A DNA stretch of 64,000 bases from Sphingorhabdus sp. YGSMI21 (GTDB lineage: Bacteria; Pseudomonadota; Alphaproteobacteria; Sphingomonadales; Sphingomonadaceae), in NCBI RefSeq assembly GCF_002776575.1, contig NZ_CP022548.1, forward strand, positions 1,627,001 through 1,691,000, read 5' to 3'. The notes below the pieces were generated by a model, which searched no databases, was not told the DNA's origin, and was given only the letters and a program-made list of their open reading frames with translations. Made by a program: the position numbers and the translations under genes. Below are positions 49,700 through 59,184 of the stretch, in pieces (positions within the stretch are counted from its first letter, which is position 1; each line of letters opens with the position of its first letter).

Positions 49700-50461
49700 A
49701 TGCCGTCGGAATTTGGCGCGATATTGAAGGACTGGCGCAAGACCCGCCGGTTCAGCCAGCTTGACCTCAGCCTCGAGGCCGAAATGTCGGCCCGCCATTT
49801 GAGTTTCCTCGAATCCGGCCGGTCCAATCCCAGCCGCGAGATGGTGCTGCGCCTGTCCGAAGCCTTGCACCTGCCCCGCCCGGCCACCAACCAGGCGCTC
49901 CATGCCGCGGGCTTTGCGCCGGTCTATCCCAGTCTATCCGACGACGCACCCGAACTGGCCCCGGTCAATCAGGCGATCAGCGCGATGCTCGACCATCATG
50001 ATCCTTTCCCCGGCTATGCCATCGACCGCCACTGGAATATCGTCAGCAGCAATCAGGGCGCGCAGATGATCCTTGCGCTGGCCAGCCCCGGCGGTCCGGC
50101 CAATCTGATCGACATATTGATCAACTGTGCAGGGCTCGACCTGATCGAGAATTGGGACGAGGTGGCGGTCCTGTCCCTCTCGCGCCTGCGCACCGAGATA
50201 CTGGAGCTGGGCGGGGAAGATCAGCTCTCCGCGCTGGCCGCCCGGCTGGCGGAGCACGAGCGGGTCCGCAAGGCCGATATGGGATCGATCAATCTCAACC
50301 AGGCGGTGATCCCGACGATCTTCCGGGTTGGGGAGAACCGCCTGTCGCTTTTCTCCGTCATCGCCCAGTTCGGATCGGTACAGGATATCAAGGCGGGCGA
50401 GACACGGATCGAACTGATGTTCCCGATGGATGCGGAGACGGTTCAGTTTTTCGAAAGATAG
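49700..50461 (+). CDS. XRE-family regulator with MmyB-like ligand domain
   Basis: 253 aa from ATG 49700, with AGGAGGAGAG upstream. HTH: FGAILKDWRKTRRFSQLDLS, EAEMSARHLSFLESGRSNPS. The C-terminal domain (HHDPFPGYAIDRHWNIVSSN, then VIPTIFRVGENRLSLFSVIA and IELMFPMDAETVQFF) is the MmyB-like PAS-type ligand domain. It lies 51 bases ahead of a B3-type MBL gene in the same direction and may control it. Confidence 0.88.
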   Translation: MPSEFGAILKDWRKTRRFSQLDLSLEAEMSARHLSFLESGRSNPSREMVLRLSEALHLPRPATNQALHAAGFAPVYPSLSDDAPELAPVNQAISAMLDHHDPFPGYAIDRHWNIVSSNQGAQMILALASPGGPANLIDILINCAGLDLIENWDEVAVLSLSRLRTEILELGGEDQLSALAARLAEHERVRKADMGSINLNQAVIPTIFRVGENRLSLFSVIAQFGSVQDIKAGETRIELMFPMDAETVQFFER

Positions 50462-50512
50462 CGGTTGGCATGGTCCGCCCGCGACCGATAGGGTAGGGAG
50501 AGGGAGAATTTT

Positions 50513-51487
50513 ATGCGAGCGATGAAATGGGTTTTGCTGCTGGGACTGTCGGGCCTTATAGCCTGTGCACCGGTGGCGTCGGACGACAGCGCCGGCGGGT
50601 CCGGCGCTCGGGCGGCTGCCGGCGAGCAGGCCGCTGGCGATAGCGCAGCGCTTGCCGCCGCGCAGAAACAATTTCCCTCCTGGTTTGCCAATGTCGAACC
50701 GTTCCGGGTGATCGGCGATGCGGATCAGGGGATTTATTATGTCGGTACCGAGGGGCTGGGCATGTATTTCATCCCAACCGAGGAAGGCCATATCGTGATC
50801 GATGGCGGCATGCCGGGGCAGGGCGCCTATATTGCCGAGGCTATAAAGACGCTGGGCTATGATCCGGCCGATGTCAAAATCCTGCTCAACAGCCACGCCC
50901 ATCTTGACCATAGCGGTGGTCTGGCCGAACTGAAGCAGCTGACCGGCGCGAGATTGCTGGCCAGCGAAGGCGACCGGTCGGCGCTGGAAGGCGGCTTCTA
51001 TCTCGGCTCGGAGGACGATGCCTCGATGGGCGCGCCGCCGGTCAAGGTCGACCAGATCATCGCCGATGGCGAAGTCGTGAAGCTTGGCGAGGTCGCGCTC
51101 ACCGCGCATCTGACGCCGGGCCACACCCGCGGCTGCACCTCGTGGACCATGGATATCGAACAGGACGGCAGGAGCTACAAGACGCTGTTCTTCTGCTCCG
51201 CCTCGGTCGCCGCCAACCGGCTGGTGGGGCCGCCTCAATATGAGGGTATCGTCGAGGATTATCGCAAGACGTTCGCGCTGACCAGGGACTGGAAACCCGA
51301 CGTCTTTCTGTCCAACCATCCGCAATTTTTCGGCATGGCGGCCAAGCAGGAGAAACTCGCGGCCGGCGATCCTCTGGCCTTTGTCGATGACAGCGAATTT
51401 CCCGCCTTCATCGCGAAAATGGAACAGGCGTTCGAAGCGGCGCTGGAAAAGCAGACGCTGAAACATAATGCGATCATGAGCGAGTGA
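50513..51487 (+). CDS. Subclass B3-type metallo-beta-lactamase-like protein
   Basis: 324 aa. A lipobox-like GLIACAP after a hydrophobic stretch suggests a lipoprotein or exported form. NSHAHLDHSGGLAELK (residues about 125-140) is the HxHxDH site; LTPGHTRGCTSWTM gives the third His; FLSNHPQFFGM gives the B3-type His. Order and spacing fit subclass B3. The enzyme could hydrolyse beta-lactams or another lactone/ester; no resistance data. Upstream: XRE regulator. Confidence 0.82.
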   Translation: MRAMKWVLLLGLSGLIACAPVASDDSAGGSGARAAAGEQAAGDSAALAAAQKQFPSWFANVEPFRVIGDADQGIYYVGTEGLGMYFIPTEEGHIVIDGGMPGQGAYIAEAIKTLGYDPADVKILLNSHAHLDHSGGLAELKQLTGARLLASEGDRSALEGGFYLGSEDDASMGAPPVKVDQIIADGEVVKLGEVALTAHLTPGHTRGCTSWTMDIEQDGRSYKTLFFCSASVAANRLVGPPQYEGIVEDYRKTFALTRDWKPDVFLSNHPQFFGMAAKQEKLAAGDPLAFVDDSEFPAFIAKMEQAFEAALEKQTLKHNAIMSE

Positions 51488-51497
51488 GGGAATAGAT

Positions 51498-51845
51498 ATG
51501 GCACAGGCAAAAGCGCTGATCGAAACGTTCTGGGAGCTTCAGGATGGCCATGACTATAGCAAGCTGATCCCCCTGTTCGCCGACGATGCGGTGTTCGAAG
51601 ACCCCGCGATCGGCCGGGTCGAAGGCATAGAAGCGATCTCCGCGCTTCTGCACCGGCTGACCAAGGAACTGGCCGACAAGAAGATGCATTTTGAAGTGCT
51701 GGAGATTGCCGGCGACGAACAGGTCGCCTGGTCGCGCTGGCTGTGGAAGCGTCCCGATGGCGATATCGAGGGCGTCGGCCTGTACAGGGTCGCCGATGGC
51801 AAGCTCACCTCCTACCGCGATTGTTACGCGGTGCCGGAGAGCTGA
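51498..51845 (+). CDS. SnoaL/NTF2-like protein
   Basis: 115 aa. NTF2-like cone: LIETFWELQDGHDYSKLIPL FADDAVFEDPAIGRVEG, FEVLEIAGDEQVAWSRWLWK, and GVGLYRVADGKLTSYRDCY. Such proteins are isomerases, hydratases or binding proteins. Starts 10 bases after the MBL gene, so probably cotranscribed. Its stop abuts the convergent MFS stop. Confidence 0.8.
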   Translation: MAQAKALIETFWELQDGHDYSKLIPLFADDAVFEDPAIGRVEGIEAISALLHRLTKELADKKMHFEVLEIAGDEQVAWSRWLWKRPDGDIEGVGLYRVADGKLTSYRDCYAVPES

Positions 51846-53102
51846 TCAGCCTTCGTCGACCCACTCGCTGCGCAGCGGCCGCGCGGCGAGCGCCATCAGC
51901 AGGGCAGCAATCACATAGAAGGTCAGCGAGTAGAGCATCGAATAGCGCAAGCCTTCCTCGCCGTAGATCGGCATCAGCGCGTCGGACAGGGCGCCGAGGA
52001 AGAATATCCCGCCGCCGATACCGATCAGATTGTTGATCAGCAGGAACAGGGCCGAAGCCGTCGCCCGCGCGTCGGCCGGAACCAGATGCTGGACCGCCGA
52101 GAGGACGGGGCCAAGCCAGAAATAGGCCAGCGCCTGCGGGATCAGGAAGAGGATGAAGGCGACGGTCGCCGAACCGCTCATGATTCCAGCGGCGAACAAT
52201 GGCACCGCCAGCAGGAAAGCCGCTGCCGGAACCAGCCCGTAGGCAGCCTTGTCTTTCTTGCCCAGCCAGTCGCCGATCATGCCGCCGCCGAGTACACCGG
52301 CGACCCCGCCGATCAGCAATATCGCGCCGAAGAACAGCGAGGTGTCGATCAGGCTGAGGCCAAAGCTGCGCTGCAGCAGGCTCGGCAGCCAGAAGGCGAT
52401 GCCATAGCCGAGCATCGAACTGGAGGCCGCACCAAAGGCGAAGAACCAGAAGGCCTTCTTCTTTGCCAGCAGAACCACGGTCCCCTTGAAACTATAAGGC
52501 GCGACCGTCTGGTCTGCCGGTGCCGGAACCTTGATCTTGTCGCGTACAAAATATTTGAAGAACGGCGCGATCAAGACGCCCGCCAGCCCGACGACAAAGA
52601 AAGCCAGACGCCAGTCGACGGTGGCGGCGATATAGCCGCCCGCGATCACCCCGGTGGCTGAGCCCAATGGAATGCCGAGCGAATAGATGGCCAGCGCCCG
52701 GGCCCGTTTCTCGCTCGGGAAATGGTCGGAGATCAGCGCGTAGGAAGGGGCCACGCCGCCCGCTTCGCCAATGCCGACGCCCAGCCGGGTCAGGAAGATC
52801 GACCAGAAACCCTGCGCCAGTCCGGTCAGTGCGGTAAAGCCGCTCCAGATCGCCAGCGAGATGGTGATCACCCAGCTGCGGCTGGTCTTGTCCGCCACCC
52901 ATGCCAGCGGCACGGCCAGCGTCGAATAGAGCAGGGCAAAGGCAATGCCGCCGAGCAGCCCCATCTGGGTATCGCTCAACCCCAGATCGGCCTGGATCGG
53001 CCCGGCCAGGATCGCCAGTATCTGGCGGTCGACGAAATTGAAAATATAGACCAGCAGCAACATGCCGAGCGCGATATTGGGTGAAGTCGTCCGGCTTTTC
53101 AT
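51846..53102 (-). CDS. MFS transporter, spinster-like
   Basis: 418 aa, about twelve helices. LVYIFNFVDRQILAILAGPI in helix 1, GLLGGIAFALLYSTLAVPLA WVAD, GVGIGEAGGVAPSYALISDH and SEKRARALAIYSLGIPLGS are the spinster/GlpT-like signatures of sphingomonad catabolic MFS permeases. It is downstream of an alpha/beta hydrolase and TonB receptor on the same strand and may take the imported compound across the inner membrane. Confidence 0.88.
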   Translation of the reverse strand: MKSRTTSPNIALGMLLLVYIFNFVDRQILAILAGPIQADLGLSDTQMGLLGGIAFALLYSTLAVPLAWVADKTSRSWVITISLAIWSGFTALTGLAQGFWSIFLTRLGVGIGEAGGVAPSYALISDHFPSEKRARALAIYSLGIPLGSATGVIAGGYIAATVDWRLAFFVVGLAGVLIAPFFKYFVRDKIKVPAPADQTVAPYSFKGTVVLLAKKKAFWFFAFGAASSSMLGYGIAFWLPSLLQRSFGLSLIDTSLFFGAILLIGGVAGVLGGGMIGDWLGKKDKAAYGLVPAAAFLLAVPLFAAGIMSGSATVAFILFLIPQALAYFWLGPVLSAVQHLVPADARATASALFLLINNLIGIGGGIFFLGALSDALMPIYGEEGLRYSMLYSLTFYVIAALLMALAARPLRSEWVDEG

Positions 53103-53120
53103 GCTCTGCTGCCCTGCTGT

Positions 53121-53981
53121 TTACTGTCCAAATTCGGCGTAGAAGCGGTCGATCGCTGCCAGCGCAGCCGGTTCGTCCAGCATCGGCGTGTGGCCGCGAT
53201 TTTCTATATCCACGGCGCTGAAATGATCGGGATGCCGGCGTTTCATCTCGGCCACGGTAACGGGGGAAAGTATGTCTGACAACGCGCCCCGGATCACCAG
53301 CACGGGCAGGGCAGACAGCGTGTCCCACATGGGCCAGAGGTCCGGCGGAATCACGGTTTGCTCGCTGCCCGACAGGCCTTCGGAAATCGCCGGATCATAG
53401 GCAAATCGGATTTTGCCTTCCGAAGTCTCCTCGCAGGTGTGCCGCGCAAAGGCCATCCAGTCCTGCGCGCCATAGCCGATCATATTGTCGCTCTGGACCG
53501 CCTGACAATGGTCGGCGGCCTGCTGCCAGTCGTCGAACACTGCCGGCTGGCCGACATAGGTCTGGATGCGGGCAAGACCGGTCGCTTCTACCGCCGGTCC
53601 GATATCGTTCAATATCAGGCTGCTGAAACGGTCAGGGGTCCTGGCCGCCATCATCATCGCCATCAGCCCGCCCATCGACGTGCCGATCATGCCCATGGTG
53701 CCGAGCTTCAGCCCGTCCACCAGCGCGAACATGTCCTCGACATAGACGGCGGGCGTGTAATTTTCGGGATCGGGATCATAGTCCGACCGTCCCCGACCGC
53801 GCTGGTCGGGGACAATCAGTTTATATGTACCGGCAAGATGGCCGGCCAACACCTCGAAATCGCCGCTGTTGCGGGTCAGGCCGTGCATCATCAGCAGCGG
53901 CGGACCGTCCCCGTCATAGATGCGGGCATAGAGGTCCAGCCGGTCGTCTGCGCTCCGGTAGCTATGGTCGGCATATGTCAT
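53121..53981 (-). CDS. Alpha/beta-hydrolase
   Basis: 286 aa from ATG 53981 (MTYADHSYRSADD). LLMMHGLTRNSGDFE (oxyanion), VPDQRGRGRSDYD, nucleophile in MIGTSMGGLMAMMM, Asp in IRGALSDILSP and His in ENRGHTPMLDEP complete a catalytic triad. Lies 20 bases after the TonB receptor stop and 18 bases before the MFS gene, so one operon: receptor, hydrolase, permease. Likely cleaves an ester or ring of the imported compound. Confidence 0.88.
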   Translation of the reverse strand: MTYADHSYRSADDRLDLYARIYDGDGPPLLMMHGLTRNSGDFEVLAGHLAGTYKLIVPDQRGRGRSDYDPDPENYTPAVYVEDMFALVDGLKLGTMGMIGTSMGGLMAMMMAARTPDRFSSLILNDIGPAVEATGLARIQTYVGQPAVFDDWQQAADHCQAVQSDNMIGYGAQDWMAFARHTCEETSEGKIRFAYDPAISEGLSGSEQTVIPPDLWPMWDTLSALPVLVIRGALSDILSPVTVAEMKRRHPDHFSAVDIENRGHTPMLDEPAALAAIDRFYAEFGQ

Positions 53982-54001
53982 CGGATCTGCCTGGGTGCTG
54001 G

Positions 54002-56350
54002 TCAGAATTTCACCCCGGCTGTGATAAAGACCTGACGCGGGTTGCCGTAAAAGGCAGTCAGTGTGCCCTCGGGGCCGAGCGTGCCAATCGGCTGGCCATT
54101 GGTGCCGGTCACGATCTCGCCGGTCACCGGATTGGCGGCGACAAAGGTATAGCCGGAAGTCTTGTAGCGCTTGTTGGTCAGGTTCTTGCCGTGCAGTCCG
54201 ATGCTCCACCGCTTGTCCGGCGCGTTATAGACAAGATTGGCATCGAGCAGGGCGAAGCCTTTCTGGTCTATATAGGGATTGGCAATTTCGAACTGGTTGG
54301 TCTTGCTGCGATAGGACAGGGTGGTGCCGAAATAGATGTCCCCGTCTCCCGCTGGCGTCGAATAGGACAATGTGCCGCTGGCGGTCCATTCCGGCGTGTT
54401 CTGGACCGAACGGAATTCCGCAACATCGGTGGGAACGCCTCCGATGTTGGTGATATATTCGTCATATTCGGCATCAATATAGCCGAGCGCACCGGAGAAC
54501 ATCAGCCGGTCGCCCCCCGCCATCAGATCCTCGCCGAGCCTTGCCGACACCTCGAGTTCAACACCCTTGAGCGTTGCCTTGCCGGCGTTGTTGATCACAC
54601 CGCAGAACGATGGCAGGCCGGCGACCGTACATGCCACTGAGCCGGGAATCTGCACATCGGTATAATCCGTGTAGAAACCGGCGAGCGCGATATTAAGCGC
54701 GCCATCGAGCAGGCTGCCCTTGTAGCCGATTTCATAGCTGTCGACCGATTCCGGCTGGAAGCTGAGGAAAGCCGCGACCTCGGCATCGCTCGGGATACCG
54801 CTGGCGTTGGTGGTTGGCGCATTGACGCCGACACCGCGCGGATCGAAACCGCCGCCCTTGAAGCCCTGCGAGAAGCTGGCGTAGATATTGTGGTCGGGTG
54901 TCGGCTTGTAGCTCAGCGAGGCACGCGGCGTGAATTTCTTGAAATTCGCGCTGCCTTCAAAGTTCGTGCCGGGCGCGCCGAACGGAATGCCTGCGCCACC
55001 GAAGGTCGGCGAGCCGCCGCCCAGATAATTTTGCCGCAAGATGCTGGCTGTCCGCTCGTCCCAGGTATAACGGCCGCCGAGCGACAGGCTCAGCTGCTCG
55101 GTGAAATCATAGGTGAAGTCGGCGAAAACCGCATAGGTTTCGGTGTCGACATCGGCCTGGGTAAAGGCGGTCAGGCCGGCGAAGGTCGTGAACAGGCGGA
55201 CATCGAACAAGGTGTCGGCCTTGGCATCGAGATAGTAGAAGCCGACCAGACCGTTGAGCTTGTCGCCTTCGTAGAGCAGCTGGAATTCCTGGCTGATCTG
55301 TTCGTTGCGGTAAAATCCGGGGACGTCGAGATCGACCGCCGGCAGCGCGTCAAAATCGATTGGCGTTGCCGTGTCATCCTTGCGCCATGCGCTGATCGAC
55401 CGCAGGGTCACGGTGTCGCTGAGATTGGCCGTGATATTCATGGCGAGACCATAAGCTTCGATATCCTGTACCGGATCGTTGAGACCGCCGCGTGTGTCGA
55501 ACACATCGTCCAGAACCGGTGCGCCGGATACGGCTCCCGGGATCAGGCGGTGGCCGCCGCGCGGATTGCTCTTGTCCTTGGTATAGTCGCCGGAAATCCG
55601 CACCAGAACGGGTTCGCCATAGCCACCCACTTCCAGAGTGCCGCGACCGGCCCAGATGTCCTTGTTGTAATTTTCAAGACCGTTGGTCAGATTGTCGCCG
55701 AAACCGCCGCGCGACAGGCGGGCACCGGATGCGCCGACGCGCACAAGGTCGCCAATCGGCATGCTGGCGGTGACCACCGCTTCGGCCTGGTCATAGGTAC
55801 CATAAGTGACCCGTGCCTTGAACGAAGGATCCTGCGGCAGGCGCTTGGTCACATATTTGACGGCGCCGCCGATGGTGTTGCGACCATAAAGCGTGCCCTG
55901 TGGTCCGCGCAGAACTTCGATCCGCTCGACATCATAGATATCCAGCACCGCGGCTTGTGGACGGTTGAGATAGACGTCGTCGAGATAGATGCCGACGCCC
56001 TGTTCAAAACCGGAAACCGGGTCCTGCTGGCCAATGCCGCGGATGAAGGCGGAGAGAGTCGAGTTGGTACCGCGCGATGCTTCGAGCGTCGTGTTCGGCG
56101 TGGTCAGACCGATATCGGTAATGTCGACCGCCCCCTGCTGTTCAAGCTTCTCGGCGGAATAGGCGGTAATCGCGATCGGCACATCGTTCAGCCGTTCTTC
56201 ACGGCGCCGGGCGGTTACGACAATAGCGCCGTCATCATTATCTTCTGTCGCCATTTCGGATGCCGGAACCTGGGCTGCGGCTGGCGCGACGAGTCCGCCC
56301 GCGAGGCCGGTGATGATCGCTGCATAACTAACGGTGTGCTGGAATTTCAT
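54002..56350 (-). CDS. TonB-dependent receptor
   Basis: 782 aa. Signal peptide ends near residue 26 (VAPAAAQ). TonB-box/plug: GAIVVTARRREERLNDVPIA, NTTLEASRGTNSTLSAFIRG, VGIYLDDVYLNRPQAAVLDI, RIEVLRGPQGTLYGRNTIGG. C-terminal strand ends QVFITAGVKF. This is the sphingomonad catabolic receptor type, not obviously a siderophore receptor. It is transcribed with a hydrolase and MFS permease and diverges from a TetR gene. Confidence 0.9.
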   Translation of the reverse strand: MKFQHTVSYAAIITGLAGGLVAPAAAQVPASEMATEDNDDGAIVVTARRREERLNDVPIAITAYSAEKLEQQGAVDITDIGLTTPNTTLEASRGTNSTLSAFIRGIGQQDPVSGFEQGVGIYLDDVYLNRPQAAVLDIYDVERIEVLRGPQGTLYGRNTIGGAVKYVTKRLPQDPSFKARVTYGTYDQAEAVVTASMPIGDLVRVGASGARLSRGGFGDNLTNGLENYNKDIWAGRGTLEVGGYGEPVLVRISGDYTKDKSNPRGGHRLIPGAVSGAPVLDDVFDTRGGLNDPVQDIEAYGLAMNITANLSDTVTLRSISAWRKDDTATPIDFDALPAVDLDVPGFYRNEQISQEFQLLYEGDKLNGLVGFYYLDAKADTLFDVRLFTTFAGLTAFTQADVDTETYAVFADFTYDFTEQLSLSLGGRYTWDERTASILRQNYLGGGSPTFGGAGIPFGAPGTNFEGSANFKKFTPRASLSYKPTPDHNIYASFSQGFKGGGFDPRGVGVNAPTTNASGIPSDAEVAAFLSFQPESVDSYEIGYKGSLLDGALNIALAGFYTDYTDVQIPGSVACTVAGLPSFCGVINNAGKATLKGVELEVSARLGEDLMAGGDRLMFSGALGYIDAEYDEYITNIGGVPTDVAEFRSVQNTPEWTASGTLSYSTPAGDGDIYFGTTLSYRSKTNQFEIANPYIDQKGFALLDANLVYNAPDKRWSIGLHGKNLTNKRYKTSGYTFVAANPVTGEIVTGTNGQPIGTLGPEGTLTAFYGNPRQVFITAGVKF

Positions 56351-56410
56351 GAAAGCATCCTCCTTGAATATCTGCCTGGCATTTCCAGGTCGTTGGCCGC
56401 TCTATATTGA

Positions 56411-56432
56411 AAGTTGAACCATTATTCAACTT
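56411..56432. promoter_or_regulatory. Inverted-repeat operator between the TonB receptor and tetR
   Basis: AAGTTGAA-CCATTA-TTCAACTT, a perfect 8-bp inverted repeat with a 6-base spacer, midway between the divergent start codons. Size and position fit a TetR dimer site controlling both genes. Confidence 0.7.
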
Positions 56433-56474
56433 AGAAATTTGCTTATCCGGTAAAATGCGGTTAGCCGTGACATT

Positions 56475-57098
56475 ATGGCCACTGAATATAGCGAACATAT
56501 TGAGTCTAAAGACAAACAGCCGCGTACCGCGCGCGGGCTGAAGACCAAGCGCAAATTGCTCGACGCGGCGGCGCTGGAATTTGGCGAAAAGGGCTTTCAC
56601 GAAGCCTCGATCACCGGGATTACCCAGCGGGCAGGCACCGCGCTGGGCAGCTTCTACACCTATTTCGATTCGAAGGACGAGCTGTTCAGCGCCCTGGTCA
56701 AGGATATGAGCGCGCGGGTGAAGAGCCACGCCGCTGGTGCAATGACCGAATGGCAGGACGCGCTGGAGCGGGAGAAGCAGGCGCTAGAGGCCTTCATGAC
56801 CTTCGCCCGCGAGCATAAGGAAATCTACCGGATCATCGATGAGGCCGAATTTGTCGATCCGGCCAGCTATCGCGCGCATTATGAAGAAACGGCGGCACGG
56901 ATTTACGAACGGCTGCAGGAAGGCAGCAGCGCCGGAGACTTGCGTGGCGGACTGGAAGAGGCGCACGCCTGGGCGATCATGGGGATGAACGTCTTTCTCG
57001 GCCTGCGCTATGGAATCTGGTCGGAAGAAAAATCGCCCAGCGAAATTGCCGAGCTGGCCAATAGTCTGTTGGCAAAAGGTATCGCGAAAAAGCGCTAG
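56475..57098 (+). CDS. TetR-family regulator
   Basis: 207 aa. HTH: LLDAAALEFGEKGFHEASIT, GITQRAGTALGSFYTYFDSK DELFSALV. The C-terminal domain is helical (YRIIDEAEFVDPASYRAHYE). It diverges from the TonB receptor operon with a clear palindrome between, so it probably represses receptor, hydrolase and MFS until a ligand binds. Convergent with the Rieske gene. Confidence 0.88.
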   Translation: MATEYSEHIESKDKQPRTARGLKTKRKLLDAAALEFGEKGFHEASITGITQRAGTALGSFYTYFDSKDELFSALVKDMSARVKSHAAGAMTEWQDALEREKQALEAFMTFAREHKEIYRIIDEAEFVDPASYRAHYEETAARIYERLQEGSSAGDLRGGLEEAHAWAIMGMNVFLGLRYGIWSEEKSPSEIAELANSLLAKGIAKKR

Positions 57099-57167
57099 TC
57101 CCTCCTATCGGGATATCCACACCGGCGAGGGGCTTGCCACCGCCGGTGCGTTTGATTTTCCTTTGGC

Positions 57168-58517
57168 CTATTTTGCCATCCAGGCTTCAAGATTCTCGTG
57201 GAAATAGCGGACCCGCCGTTCCTGCCAGGCGAGATAGTCACGCTCGTAGCCGCGCGAGCGCAGACCGCGTTGCTGGACTTCCCAGACCTCGACATCCTGA
57301 TCGATGCCCGGGCCCATGGAGACGTCCTCGACCGTGCCCTGGATATGCGGTGCCGGCACGGACGTGTCGACCCACTCGGCCATGCTCTGCGAATAATAGC
57401 GGTCGGTGCCTTCGGGGAAGAGCGTCATATACCACATGTCGAAATAGCATTTCTGCGGATCGCTCTCGTGCGGCCGGGCGCGCAGCCAGATATTGCCGTC
57501 CGGCTTCAGGCTGAAGGACAGGTTCGGGAAGATCGTGTAATGCCAGTGATCGGTCAGCTGCGAGTCCTGATAGGCGGAGAAGTCAAAGCCTTTTTCCGCG
57601 CCCAGTTCGCGCTTGGCCTTCTGTAACGCCAGCCGGATCTCGCCGGTCTTGCCCTGCCGGTAATCATCCGGATTGAGGCCCCAGAATTCCAGTTCCTCGG
57701 CCAGTTGCTCCAATGTTTCCTTTTCGCCGCCGCGCAGATTCTTGGTCGGTCCGGCGCCGGGCATGATCATATGCGCATGGCCTTCCGGATAGAGATCGAA
57801 TTTGCAGTGATGGTGGGAATATTCCATCACGAATTTCGTCTGCGGATGGACGAAGGGCACGTGATAGCTTTCGTTGAAATTGTCCTGGATCAGCTTCCAG
57901 TTGAAATTGCCCTCGACGGTGACCCAGTGGGTCCGCTTCATCTTGTCCATCGGATAGGTTTCGATCTGCTCGGCAATCGGTCCGAGATATTCGCGCAGGC
58001 CAACGGCATTCTCGTCCATGTTGATCCAGATGAAACCGGCCCAGACCGTGCATTGCACAGGCTTGAGATTGAGCTTGCCGCAGGGAGAGCCCTGCAGGAA
58101 GTCGGCTTCGTCGGGCACCGCTTTCAGATTGCCGGTAAATTCATAGGCCCAGCCATGATAGGGGCAGGTCAGTCTCTTGCCCCGGGCATTGCCCTGTTCG
58201 CCGGTCACCAGCGGCATGCCGCGATGCTGGCAGACATTGTAAAAGGCCCGGGTCTCGCCATCCTCGCCGAGGATGCAGACGATGGTTTCCGGCCCGAAAT
58301 CGGCGGTGATCCAGTCGCCGGCCTTTTGCAGCTGGTCGGCGACACCGGCAATCTGCCAGGTCTTGGTCCAGATCGTGTCCCATTCCTTGTCGGCCCATTC
58401 CTGCGAATAATAGCGGTCAGGCGTAATCGGCGTGTTGCGGAATTCTGGATCGCGCAGTTTTTCGGTCGCGGCCTTCAGCGAGGCGGCGGAGCGGTCAGCA
58501 GTGACGACATCGGACAT
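57168..58517 (-). CDS. Rieske non-haem iron oxygenase, alpha subunit
   Basis: 449 aa. Rieske cluster ligands Cys96 and His98 (NVCQHRGMPL) and Cys118 and His121 (TCPYHGWAYEF). Catalytic domain: QDNFNESYHVPFVHPQTK with iron His219 and His224; the third acidic ligand is expected near EVQQRG. It hydroxylates an aromatic or related ring with electrons from a reductase/ferredoxin not in the window. Transcribed after the SnoaL-like gene, which may be its small partner. Confidence 0.9.
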   Translation of the reverse strand: MSDVVTADRSAASLKAATEKLRDPEFRNTPITPDRYYSQEWADKEWDTIWTKTWQIAGVADQLQKAGDWITADFGPETIVCILGEDGETRAFYNVCQHRGMPLVTGEQGNARGKRLTCPYHGWAYEFTGNLKAVPDEADFLQGSPCGKLNLKPVQCTVWAGFIWINMDENAVGLREYLGPIAEQIETYPMDKMKRTHWVTVEGNFNWKLIQDNFNESYHVPFVHPQTKFVMEYSHHHCKFDLYPEGHAHMIMPGAGPTKNLRGGEKETLEQLAEELEFWGLNPDDYRQGKTGEIRLALQKAKRELGAEKGFDFSAYQDSQLTDHWHYTIFPNLSFSLKPDGNIWLRARPHESDPQKCYFDMWYMTLFPEGTDRYYSQSMAEWVDTSVPAPHIQGTVEDVSMGPGIDQDVEVWEVQQRGLRSRGYERDYLAWQERRVRYFHENLEAWMAK

Positions 58518-58569
58518 GGTGCTATCTCCTAAAATTTTCCTGTTCTGGGCTTATAATATCATATGCGGG

Positions 58570-59115
58570 CTATCGGGCGAAATGGGCGTAGGACGGATCC
58601 TCTTCGCCGCGGACGCCGAAACTGTAATCGGGCATGTTGGCGCGGTCCCAGATATCGGTCGACGGGCTGATGCTGCTCCAGTCGTAGACCGCGCCGCGAT
58701 GGGCCATGCGCCATTCACCGTCCCGCCGTTCGAAACGGTCGAGATAACGGCCGGCGGCAATCATGAAATTGTCGCTGCCGTCCTCGGCCGGGATCGCGTG
58801 ATGGGCGATGAAATAGCTTTCGCCATAAGCAGTGTCACCGTCCAGCTTGATCAGGACATTGCCGACCATATGCTGGGTGCGGTGCATGCCCGACAGGACC
58901 TCCATCACCCAGGGGGTGAAATCCTTGGCGCTGCCCTTGTAGCTGCCGTGGTCATCGGTCGCATCGGGATGAAACAGCTGGTCGACCAGCCCGGCGTCGC
59001 AGCGGTCGATCGCCCGCGCCATGCGATGCACCAGCTCGGTGCAGTCCTGCTTGTCGAGCATGTCGGAGATGCGCTGCTCGCGCGAGGGTGCTGATCGCGT
59101 TTCGGCTGAAGTCAT
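58570..59115 (-). CDS. SnoaL-like NTF2 protein
   Basis: 181 aa. CTELVHRMARAIDRCDAGLV, FHPDATDDHGSYKGSAKDFT and HMVGNVLIKLDGDTAYGESY show the SnoaL_4-type fold shared by ring-hydroxylating oxygenase beta subunits and dehydratases. Sits between the TonB receptor and the Rieske alpha gene, 52 bases from the latter. Could be the beta subunit or a separate dehydratase/isomerase. Confidence 0.8.
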   Translation of the reverse strand: MTSAETRSAPSREQRISDMLDKQDCTELVHRMARAIDRCDAGLVDQLFHPDATDDHGSYKGSAKDFTPWVMEVLSGMHRTQHMVGNVLIKLDGDTAYGESYFIAHHAIPAEDGSDNFMIAAGRYLDRFERRDGEWRMAHRGAVYDWSSISPSTDIWDRANMPDYSFGVRGEEDPSYAHFAR

Positions 59116-59184
59116 GTTCCAGTCTCCTCTTTTTAAGTGGCATGGCGACCCGCGAGGACCGCCATGCCTTTGTCCGCGTGCCGT

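Noticed and set aside
54890..56410. 506-codon open frame opposite the TonB receptor
   Set aside because: Antisense shadow of a well-supported receptor; composition is the usual reverse-frame pattern with no domain.
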